Translations under genes and position numbers: made by a program
Notes under the pieces: generated by a model
What the model was told of the DNA's origin: nothing
What the model saw: only the letters and a program-made list of their open reading frames with translations
Database searches by the model: none
From: Kordia sp.
Lineage (GTDB): Bacteria; Bacteroidota; Bacteroidia; Flavobacteriales; Flavobacteriaceae
Length of the DNA: 64,000 nt
Direction of reading: 5' to 3'
NCBI GenBank assembly: GCA_002733415.1
Contig: NVVR01000014.1
Coordinates: 1 to 64,000, forward strand
Shown: one piece after another, positions 56,879-64,000 of the stretch
How positions within the stretch are numbered: the stretch's first letter is position 1
Layout of the letters: each line of letters starts with the position of its first letter

Positions 56879-57865
56879 TTATACTGACAATATATCTGAA
56901 ATTCTAAGTAACTCTCTATTGATACTATTTCTACATCGCGTTATTTCAACAATTGGAGTCGTCACAATTTGGTTATTTCTTATTCCGACCATTACATCTT
57001 TTTCTCCTTCTAATAAAAGCTCAACTGCCTTTACACCTAATCTACTAGCTAAAACTCTATCAGCACAACTTGGGCTTCCTCCACGTTGTAAATGTCCTAA
57101 CACAGTAACTCTTGGCGAATAGTCTTCCATGTTATCTTTTACATAATCTGCCAATTCAAAAACATTTTTTCCTGTTTTATCCCCCTCTGCCACAATAACA
57201 ATACTTGAAGTTTTTCCATTACGTTTACTTCTTTTTAAACTTTTTATCAACTTTTCTAATGGCTGATCCTCTTCTGGTATTAAAATCTCTTCTGCTCCAG
57301 CACCAACTCCTGCATTTAAAGCAATAAACCCTGCATCACGGCCCATTACTTCAATAAAAAACAACCTGTCATGAGAACTTGCAGTATCACGAATTTTATC
57401 CACCGCTTCAACAACAGTATTTAAAGCTGTATCATACCCTATTGTAAATTGAGTGCCAAAAATATCGTTATCAATAGTGCCAGGGATTCCTAGTACAGAA
57501 ATATCGTACTCTTTACTAAATAACGCTCCACCAGTAAAAGTACCGTCTCCTCCAATAAGTATAATGGCATCAATATTTTCTACTGATAAATTTTCATAGG
57601 CCTGCTTTCTACCTTCTTCAGTTCTAAACTCTGTAGATCTAGCAGACTTTAAGATAGTCCCACCTTTATTGATAATATTTTTAACATTTCTTGACGTTAG
57701 CTCAATAAAGTCATTTTCAATCATTCCTTCATACCCTCTATAATATCCAATACATTTAATATTATAATAAGTACATGCTCTAACAACAGCACGTATTGCA
57801 GCGTTCATTCCTGGAGCATCACCACCCGAAGTCATTACACCTATTTTTTTTATTTTTTTAGCCAT
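56879..57865 (-). CDS. pfkA: ATP-dependent 6-phosphofructokinase
   Basis: 328 residues. GVMTSGGDAPGMNAAIRAVVRA at the N-terminus, IGGDGTFTGG (Gly after GGDG, the ATP-type residue), and catalytic GTIDNDIFGTQFTIGYDTA are all intact, as is MGRDAGFIALNAG. It commits fructose-6-phosphate to glycolysis. ATG start; leader holds TTTGTTAACAAA (57884-57895). Leads a leftward pfkA-gap-kinase set. Confidence 0.97.
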   Translation of the reverse strand: MAKKIKKIGVMTSGGDAPGMNAAIRAVVRACTYYNIKCIGYYRGYEGMIENDFIELTSRNVKNIINKGGTILKSARSTEFRTEEGRKQAYENLSVENIDAIILIGGDGTFTGGALFSKEYDISVLGIPGTIDNDIFGTQFTIGYDTALNTVVEAVDKIRDTASSHDRLFFIEVMGRDAGFIALNAGVGAGAEEILIPEEDQPLEKLIKSLKRSKRNGKTSSIVIVAEGDKTGKNVFELADYVKDNMEDYSPRVTVLGHLQRGGSPSCADRVLASRLGVKAVELLLEGEKDVMVGIRNNQIVTTPIVEITRCRNSINRELLRISDILSV

Positions 57866-57923
57866 TAATTTATTTCAAAAATGTTTGTTAACAAATATCA
57901 ATTTAAAAGTACAGAACATTTTT

Positions 57924-57931
57924 TAAATTTG
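57924..57931 (+). promoter_or_regulatory. Candidate -7 box of the symporter gene
   Basis: TAAATTTG fits TAnnTTTG, 41 bases upstream of the symporter ATG; no clear -33 TTG. Confidence 0.3.
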
Positions 57932-57972
57932 ATTATTTTTAACCAAAATATTAACACTTTATCAGCACATTT

Positions 57973-59700
57973 ATGCAATTAGCAACTTTAGATTACGCTA
58001 TTATCATCGGATTTTTCATTCTATCACTTTTCATAGGGGTACTTGTCGCAAAACAATCTGGAAAAAGCAGTGAGTCTTTCTTTCTCTCAGGAAGAAATAT
58101 GCCCTGGTGGTTATTAGGTTTTTCAATGGTTGCGACAACATTTGCAGCTGATACTCCAGGATTAGTTACGCAACTGGTTCGTGAAAATGGTGTCTCTGGT
58201 AACTGGGTATGGTGGGCAATGTTGTTAACAGGAATGCTGACAGTATTTTTCTATGCTAAACTATGGAGGAAATCTGGAATTAATACTGACTTAGAATTTT
58301 ACGAATTACGTTATTCAGGGAAATCTGCAGGTTTTTTAAGAGGATTTAGAGCTATATACTTAGGAGTTGTTTTTAATATCATTACCATGGCTGGAGTTTG
58401 TTTAGCCGGAGCTAAAATCGCTAATATTCTTTTAGGGATCGATCAAGATACGATGTTGGTTATATCAGGAGTTATTATAGTTTTTTATTCCGCTTTAGGA
58501 GGTTTAAAAGGGGTGTTAATTACTGATTTTATTCAGTTTATAATTGCTATGATTGGTTCCGTATGGGCAACGATTTATATTATAGACTTACCCGAAATAG
58601 GAGGTTTAGAAGCTTTGTTAACACATCAAAATGTAAGCGACAAGCTAAATATATTACCCGATTTCTCTGATTCAAAAGCAGTAATTACCTTACTAATTAT
58701 TCCGTTTGCTGTACAATGGTGGAGCACGTGGTATCCTGGGGCAGAACCTGGTGGTGGTGGTTATATTGCACAACGTATGTTAGCTGCAAAAGATGAAAGA
58801 CACGCTACTTGGGCAACCTTATTTTTTAATTTTGCACATTATGCTTTACGTCCATGGCCATGGATTATTGTAGGATTAGCTTCACTGGTTATCTTCCCAA
58901 GCATAGAGAGTATCAATACAACATTTCCTGATTTATCAGAAAACATGCAAGGACACGATGTAGCGTATGCAGCAATGATGACTTATTTACCTGCTGGATT
59001 AATCGGTATTGTTTTAACTTCATTAATAGCAGCTTTTATGAGTACTATTTCTACTCAATTAAATTGGGGTAGCTCGTATATTGTTAATGATTTATACGCT
59101 CGTTTTTTAAAGCCTAATAGTTCCGAAAAAGAAAAAGTACTTGTTGGAAGAATTTCCACGGTAATCTTAATGATTTTCGCTGGGTTACTTTCTAAATATT
59201 TAAGTGATGCACAAGAAGTTTTTCAACTATTATTACAAATTGGAGCTGGTACAGGATTGTTATTTATTTTAAGATGGTTTTGGGACCGCATCAATCCGTA
59301 TAGTGAAATAGCTGCAATGGTTATTTCATTTATCATAGCTTTAGTATTTTTTGTTAATGGTAAACTAGACACTCCTTGGTTTGAACTAGAAGGACATTGG
59401 CAATTAGTTATTGGAGTGATAATAACTACTTTAGGTTGGGTTATTGTTACTTTACTTACCAAACCAACTGATGAAAATACACTAGAAAAGTTCAATTCTT
59501 TAATATTTGATTCAGAAAGTAAGTTTTATAATATCGGCTATAAAGTACTCGCTTTCTTCTTAGGGGTTATTGGTACCTATAGTTTTTTATTTTCTACTGG
59601 ATATTTTATCTACGGAAAAACAGTACTTGCATCAGGCTTAGCAATACTAACTCTAGTATGTGGACTACTACTGATTAAAAATTGGAAAAAAATTAGTTAA
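57973..59700 (+). CDS. Sodium:solute symporter (SSS family)
   Basis: 575 residues and about 14 membrane segments. YAIIIGFFILSLFIGVLVAKQSGKSSESFFLSGRNMPWW is the SSSF opening, and ADTPGLVTQLVRENGVSGNW and WWSTWYPGAEPGGGGYIAQRM are typical of the subgroup often found next to sugar genes in Bacteroidota. It probably imports a sugar or related solute with Na+. Divergent from pfkA, convergent with tamB. Confidence 0.92.
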   Translation: MQLATLDYAIIIGFFILSLFIGVLVAKQSGKSSESFFLSGRNMPWWLLGFSMVATTFAADTPGLVTQLVRENGVSGNWVWWAMLLTGMLTVFFYAKLWRKSGINTDLEFYELRYSGKSAGFLRGFRAIYLGVVFNIITMAGVCLAGAKIANILLGIDQDTMLVISGVIIVFYSALGGLKGVLITDFIQFIIAMIGSVWATIYIIDLPEIGGLEALLTHQNVSDKLNILPDFSDSKAVITLLIIPFAVQWWSTWYPGAEPGGGGYIAQRMLAAKDERHATWATLFFNFAHYALRPWPWIIVGLASLVIFPSIESINTTFPDLSENMQGHDVAYAAMMTYLPAGLIGIVLTSLIAAFMSTISTQLNWGSSYIVNDLYARFLKPNSSEKEKVLVGRISTVILMIFAGLLSKYLSDAQEVFQLLLQIGAGTGLLFILRWFWDRINPYSEIAAMVISFIIALVFFVNGKLDTPWFELEGHWQLVIGVIITTLGWVIVTLLTKPTDENTLEKFNSLIFDSESKFYNIGYKVLAFFLGVIGTYSFLFSTGYFIYGKTVLASGLAILTLVCGLLLIKNWKKIS

Positions 59701-59716
59701 GGTACACCTATTGCAA

Positions 59717-59756
59717 TACAGTAATTGATTGACTAACTATTCAACCAATTACTGTA
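59717..59756. terminator. Bidirectional hairpin between symporter and tamB
   Basis: TACAGTAATTG and CAATTACTGTA flank an 18-base loop between the two convergent stops. No long T-run. Confidence 0.6.
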
Positions 59757-62700
59757 CTATTTTTTAGGTTTCGTTTTTATAAAACTATTAGGATCTTCCT
59801 CTTCTTTAGCTTTTTGCGCTGCTACTTTCTTTTTTCCTTTAAATATTTTCAGAATAAGTTCTTCAAAAGTATCAAAATCTACCTTATAAGATATCCCTAC
59901 TCCTTGTGTATATCCTAATTCATTGTTTGCTGTTGCAGTTTGAGACAAGTCATTTTCTCTGTTGAATATTCTTGCTCGAAGTGTACCATCACCATTTAAT
60001 AAAAACTCTACTTGAACGTCCCCTGCAACTACCGTTTTACTAATTCCCCCCACCGGGATACCTACTTTTCCGTTGATTAAAATTCTATCAGAAATTTTAG
60101 TAGAAATTGTAAAACCTAAACGATCTTCAATTCGTTGTTCTTCTAATGGGTTATTTTCTCCTTGCTCATAATTCAACCCTATTTTAAACTTATCATCAGC
60201 ATTATTAAGCATATTATTAACCAAACTTGTAGCTCTTTCAACTAAATTACCTGTAACTGCCCCTTGCCCATACGCATACGCGCCAGTAAACTGACCTGCT
60301 GTTACTAGTGACAATGCCTGTTTATCCCTAAACTCTTTATCATCTAGTTTATATAGTAATTCTGACTTTACAACTGAATTTGTTTTTGGAAACTGAATGT
60401 CAAAATTAACATCTGGTTGCATCAAGCCTCCATTTAAACTAATAACTACATCTACTGGTATTTTACGGTTTATAGATGGATTATCTAACAATATTGCTGG
60501 GTTAGCTGTAGTACTATACACGGCATCCATATTCAAACGTGCTTTATACGGATTTCCATCCCAGTTAATCGTCCCTCCTGGTTTTACTTTAAAACGCTTT
60601 TCGATGAATCCACCTTGTAAAAAGTTGTTTCCATACACAAAATTATATGTTCCATCGCTCACAATAAAGTCACCATACATATTAAACTTGTCGTTGGTAT
60701 TTATCTCAATTCGCATCAAGCCAGCCCCCCTCCCTTTCAATACACTTCCTGCCTCTTGATCAAGTACTATTTCAATTTCAGCATCCGGTGTAACATCTAA
60801 GTCAAACTCTAACTCCAAACCACTAATGTCATGTGGTAAATTAGCGTCTATTTGAGTTTGATTCAACCTGTCGTATTTTGAAACTGTTTTTATAAATGAA
60901 TTATCACCAACAGCTTCAGAATCATTAATTGGTATTTTAAATACCGTTCCTTTATTTGTACTTGCATTTACCTTAACTAATAGTTCACTTGTAGGACCAA
61001 GTAATTCGGCAGTTCCTGAAATAAATGCTTTCCCATAATACAATGATTCTTCTTCTTGTTTTTTATCTAGCACCAATAAATTATCCGTTGATATTTTCAA
61101 TCCTAATTCCCAATTAGTAAAATAATTATGCGCTACAAAACCGTTTAAACGACCAGAAGTATAATACTTAGTGTCCAATATCGCTATATTATCACAAATA
61201 AAACGTCTGTTTTTTAAATTGATTTTTGCATTATTCTCAAAATCAAAATCAACATTTAAATACGGTATTTTCAATCCTGCCTCGTCTAAAAATAAAGTCC
61301 CAATAAAATCAGGGTTATCATAATCTCCAAAAAGATTTGTTTTACCTGAAACTAATCCTCTAATATTTGTAATTACATCGGCTCCTAGATCACTAAAAAA
61401 TGATAGGTCTAATAGATTTAGATCGATGTCCAAATTCAAATACGGGTTTTCAGTAATAAAATCAACATAACCATTAGCGTTTAGTGATTTTACACTTTCA
61501 TTCTCAATACTCGAACTAATATGATATTTCTTAAACTGATCATCTCCTTCTACATCCAACTTAAATAAACCTAGCTTACGATTGTTGATATTAAAATCAG
61601 CAATTGAAATTCTGGCAGTTGGCTTATATACTCCTTTTTCTTGCAACAACTTCAACTTACCGTTTGCAATACCTTTAAAATTAAAGTGCTTTATTTCGGG
61701 TAGTAATTTAGACAACTTTACATCATTAATCTCTAAATTGATATCTTTTTCATCATCATCGTGTAACTCGCCATATAACTTTAAAAACGATGAGTTATGA
61801 CTAATTATAAACTGCTCTAAATTTACGTCCTTAAACTTTTTATCGAAAATTACTTTACTTCGTTTATCATTTAATTCATTGATAAACCACTCATAATCAT
61901 TAATTTTTATTTTCGATTTTTTAAAACCAAAAACCGATTTATTATCTTTATTAATAGTGTGATACAAGTTTAACTTATAATCATCATTTCGTAGCTTCCC
62001 TCCTTTAAATTCTGTTCTAAAAAATAGTGTATCACTTATTGTTTTGTTAACCAGGTTAAAATCTGAAACATCATAAAAACTAGTTTTGACTTCTTTTATC
62101 CTAACATAAGCGTTATAAAAAGGATTGGCATTGTCCAACTGAATATTCACCTTATCAAATGCATTCTCTTTATAGGAAATTTTAGACGATTTTAAATTCA
62201 ACTTAAATTCTTCTTCATTACTAGAAATCCTCCCTTTAAAAATCACTTGTTTATCTATAACGATATCCGGATAAAATATTTGAGCAAGCTTATTTTCAAT
62301 TTTAATATTAAAATCAAAAAACTGATCATCGGAGACTTTAATCGGATTGTAGTTAGTATAAATACTTCCTAAGTCGTTTTCGGCTAAGGACAGTAATTCT
62401 TCAAATTTAAATTTACCTACAATTTTACCTGTAATAACATTAGGTGAATTTACTGTAATCGTCCTAATGTTTTGTTCGTCAAATGAAGAGCTTAGTTTAA
62501 AATTTTTAAAGTGAAATTTATCGTTTTGATTGTTATAATCTACATTTTTAAATAAAATCTCACCAAAAGCATCATTTATACTTGATCCTTTCATTTTCAT
62601 TTCAATATCTCCTTTAAATATAGAAATAGCATCTCTTTTTACTAAGTTGATTTTATTAAAATCAGCATATGAAATTGATGTTTTAAAATCGTATACATCA

Positions 62701-64000
62701 ATTTTTGATGACATATCTATCAGACCATCAAAGGTCATTTGTAAGTTTTTATCTTTAGAAACTAAATTACCATTAAATATTTTTTGTTGAAGCTTCCCTA
62801 AAACAGACACATTGTGATAGGTGTAATTATTAATCTCAATAGCTGTAATAGTTCCTTTTACCAATGTATTTAAATTCGCTAAAGTAAACCCTTGCCCATC
62901 TACTTCTGCTTGAAATGTAGCTGGGCCAAAACTATTATCTTGTAATAATTTTCCGAAATCAAATTTTGTGAACTGGGTTACTCCTTGATATTTTGCATTG
63001 TCAATAGCTGATATATCTGAGAGTAACATTTTTGCTTTTATAGTTCCAATAGCACTTTCTACAATTACATCTGTATCGATATATTGATTAGTTATTACAG
63101 CAATACCAGTTACAGAAAACACTCCCATATTCCTAAACGATGACGGAAGCGACCTCCCTAGTATCCCTGGTAACATCTTTTTTAAATCAGTATATGTTGA
63201 ATTTAAATTATTGAAGTTTGCAATTAATTTAAAATCATCAGCATTTTTTGATAATAAATTCTTGAAGTTTAAATCACCATCAATAACTGTATTATTTAAT
63301 GTTTTTAATTTAAGGTTTGGCAACCTTAAATCGTTTAATGTTCCACTCACTGAAGTAGAAAAAACAGCTACATCAGAACCAAATTCATTATAGAAAGCAT
63401 TTAAATCCGCATAAGAAATTTTAGAATTTGTGAAATCAGCTTTTAATTTTACTTTATTATTAAAATCTGAAAAGTCAGAACGCTTATAATCAAAAACTAA
63501 ATCTCCATTTAATTCAGACTCATTTGTTTTCAATTTAATATCATCAAATCGCATTTGCGTAAGTGAATATGAAAAATTAGTAGCTAACTGATTAATTTGT
63601 ACTCCCCTATGATCAAACATCGTTGCGTCAGTTACCAATACATTTACATTTGGGCCATTAATAGACAATGTGTTACCGTGTATATTCAACTTTGTAAAGT
63701 CTAATATTTTAGGCGCTTTAATATTATTATCAATAAACCGAAATCTACTATTCTCTATGGCAATGTTTTTTGCCATCATTAAAAACGTTGATGGCGGTTT
63801 ATTTGGTTTTGGATTCTTTTCATCAAACCTTGCAATGAACACATCCAGACTCGTATCCGTTTCTCCTTTGTAGGTTTTTATAATAAAATTTAATTCATCA
63901 ACTTCAATGGCATCAAATAATAATTCACCTTCACTTATTTTTTTAAAATCAAGTATAGAAGTGTTTAATGAGCCTATATAAGCAAGTGTATCATTATGAT
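59757..64000 (-). CDS. tamB: Translocation and assembly module protein TamB (5' partial)
   Basis: The frame is open to base 64000, so the N-terminus lies outside; at least 1,414 residues are visible, a size fitting AsmA/TamB bridge proteins. Most of the chain is repetitive beta-strand sequence; the C-terminal DUF490 domain (SDGTYNFVYGNNFLQGGFIEKRFKVKPGG..., then LSLVTAGQFTGAYAYGQG, GVGISYKVDFDTFEELILKIF) is diagnostic. It links inner and outer membranes and moves phospholipids or helps barrel insertion. The Lys-rich end (KKKVAAQKAKEEEDPNSFIKTKPKK) is typical of flavobacteria. Confidence 0.93.
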   Translation of the reverse strand, partial: HNDTLAYIGSLNTSILDFKKISEGELLFDAIEVDELNFIIKTYKGETDTSLDVFIARFDEKNPKPNKPPSTFLMMAKNIAIENSRFRFIDNNIKAPKILDFTKLNIHGNTLSINGPNVNVLVTDATMFDHRGVQINQLATNFSYSLTQMRFDDIKLKTNESELNGDLVFDYKRSDFSDFNNKVKLKADFTNSKISYADLNAFYNEFGSDVAVFSTSVSGTLNDLRLPNLKLKTLNNTVIDGDLNFKNLLSKNADDFKLIANFNNLNSTYTDLKKMLPGILGRSLPSSFRNMGVFSVTGIAVITNQYIDTDVIVESAIGTIKAKMLLSDISAIDNAKYQGVTQFTKFDFGKLLQDNSFGPATFQAEVDGQGFTLANLNTLVKGTITAIEINNYTYHNVSVLGKLQQKIFNGNLVSKDKNLQMTFDGLIDMSSKIDVYDFKTSISYADFNKINLVKRDAISIFKGDIEMKMKGSSINDAFGEILFKNVDYNNQNDKFHFKNFKLSSSFDEQNIRTITVNSPNVITGKIVGKFKFEELLSLAENDLGSIYTNYNPIKVSDDQFFDFNIKIENKLAQIFYPDIVIDKQVIFKGRISSNEEEFKLNLKSSKISYKENAFDKVNIQLDNANPFYNAYVRIKEVKTSFYDVSDFNLVNKTISDTLFFRTEFKGGKLRNDDYKLNLYHTINKDNKSVFGFKKSKIKINDYEWFINELNDKRSKVIFDKKFKDVNLEQFIISHNSSFLKLYGELHDDDEKDINLEINDVKLSKLLPEIKHFNFKGIANGKLKLLQEKGVYKPTARISIADFNINNRKLGLFKLDVEGDDQFKKYHISSSIENESVKSLNANGYVDFITENPYLNLDIDLNLLDLSFFSDLGADVITNIRGLVSGKTNLFGDYDNPDFIGTLFLDEAGLKIPYLNVDFDFENNAKINLKNRRFICDNIAILDTKYYTSGRLNGFVAHNYFTNWELGLKISTDNLLVLDKKQEEESLYYGKAFISGTAELLGPTSELLVKVNASTNKGTVFKIPINDSEAVGDNSFIKTVSKYDRLNQTQIDANLPHDISGLELEFDLDVTPDAEIEIVLDQEAGSVLKGRGAGLMRIEINTNDKFNMYGDFIVSDGTYNFVYGNNFLQGGFIEKRFKVKPGGTINWDGNPYKARLNMDAVYSTTANPAILLDNPSINRKIPVDVVISLNGGLMQPDVNFDIQFPKTNSVVKSELLYKLDDKEFRDKQALSLVTAGQFTGAYAYGQGAVTGNLVERATSLVNNMLNNADDKFKIGLNYEQGENNPLEEQRIEDRLGFTISTKISDRILINGKVGIPVGGISKTVVAGDVQVEFLLNGDGTLRARIFNRENDLSQTATANNELGYTQGVGISYKVDFDTFEELILKIFKGKKKVAAQKAKEEEDPNSFIKTKPKK

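Overview
The window is a 64 kb stretch of low-GC (AT-rich) chromosome from a member of the Bacteroidota, most probably a marine Flavobacteriaceae of the Tenacibaculum/Polaribacter kind. The evidence is a T9SS type B sorting domain, PorQ, BshA (bacillithiol), lipoproteins with a bare Cys lipobox, TAnnTTTG promoter boxes, several non-ATG starts, and gene pairs typical of flavobacteria (lon-porQ-cmk, pyrR-pyrB, pfkA-gap-kinase). I saw no rRNA, tRNA, CRISPR array, transposase or prophage module. The genus is not proven.

Layout. 1-4881: the C-terminal part of a giant Ig-like repeat protein exported by the type IX system; its start lies outside the window. 5-8.7 kb: pdxH, rnz and a pyrR-pyrB-STAS-like operon. 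8.7-11.1 kb: a very AT-rich pair, a phosphoethanolamine transferase-like enzyme and a FAM151/GDPD-like protein. 11.1-18.1 kb: rpsA, a LysM protein, and lon-porQ-cmk. 18.3-22.8 kb: two related lipoproteins, a UMF1-type MFS transporter and an M48 metalloprotease lipoprotein. 22.9-27.4 kb: msrB lipoprotein, a small lipoprotein, lpdA, aroQ and two outer-membrane barrels. 27.7-31.8 kb: two convergent dicarboxylate symporters flanking a repeat-rich 492 bp gap, then aroC. 31.9-37.2 kb: a lipoprotein and a divergent Lrp/D-2-hydroxyglutarate dehydrogenase/DUF1338 (HglS-like) unit that together look like the end of lysine (2-oxoadipate) breakdown. 37.4-41.5 kb: bshA and a GH3/serine-hydrolase fusion. 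41.8-44.9 kb: three secreted proteins with the same 'VGI-TT-P-LDI' beginning. 45.5-51.1 kb: a leftward block of amidase, MlaD, two HdrC/HdrB-like Fe-S proteins and two proteins of unknown function. 51.3-54.5 kb: lptD and a RidA protein. 54.7-59.7 kb: pfkA-gap-ASKHA kinase and a divergent Na+/solute symporter. 59.8-64.0 kb: tamB, running out of the window.

Themes. Much of the window serves the envelope: LptD, TamB, MlaD, PorQ, amidase, GH3/serine hydrolase, a possible lipid A modifier, lipoproteins, barrels and a T9SS client. The rest is central metabolism. No obvious defence or mobile system is present. The most unusual signals are the four-domain higher-order repeat of the adhesin with compensating cysteine numbers, the phosphoethanolamine transferase/FAM151-like pair, the HglS-D2HGDH-Lrp unit, and degenerate inverted-repeat elements in several intergenic gaps.

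Many annotated starts were moved to an internal ATG where the longest reading frame began at a TTG/GTG or inside a terminator hairpin; cmk, mlaD and lptD have no plausible ATG and appear to use TTG or GTG.
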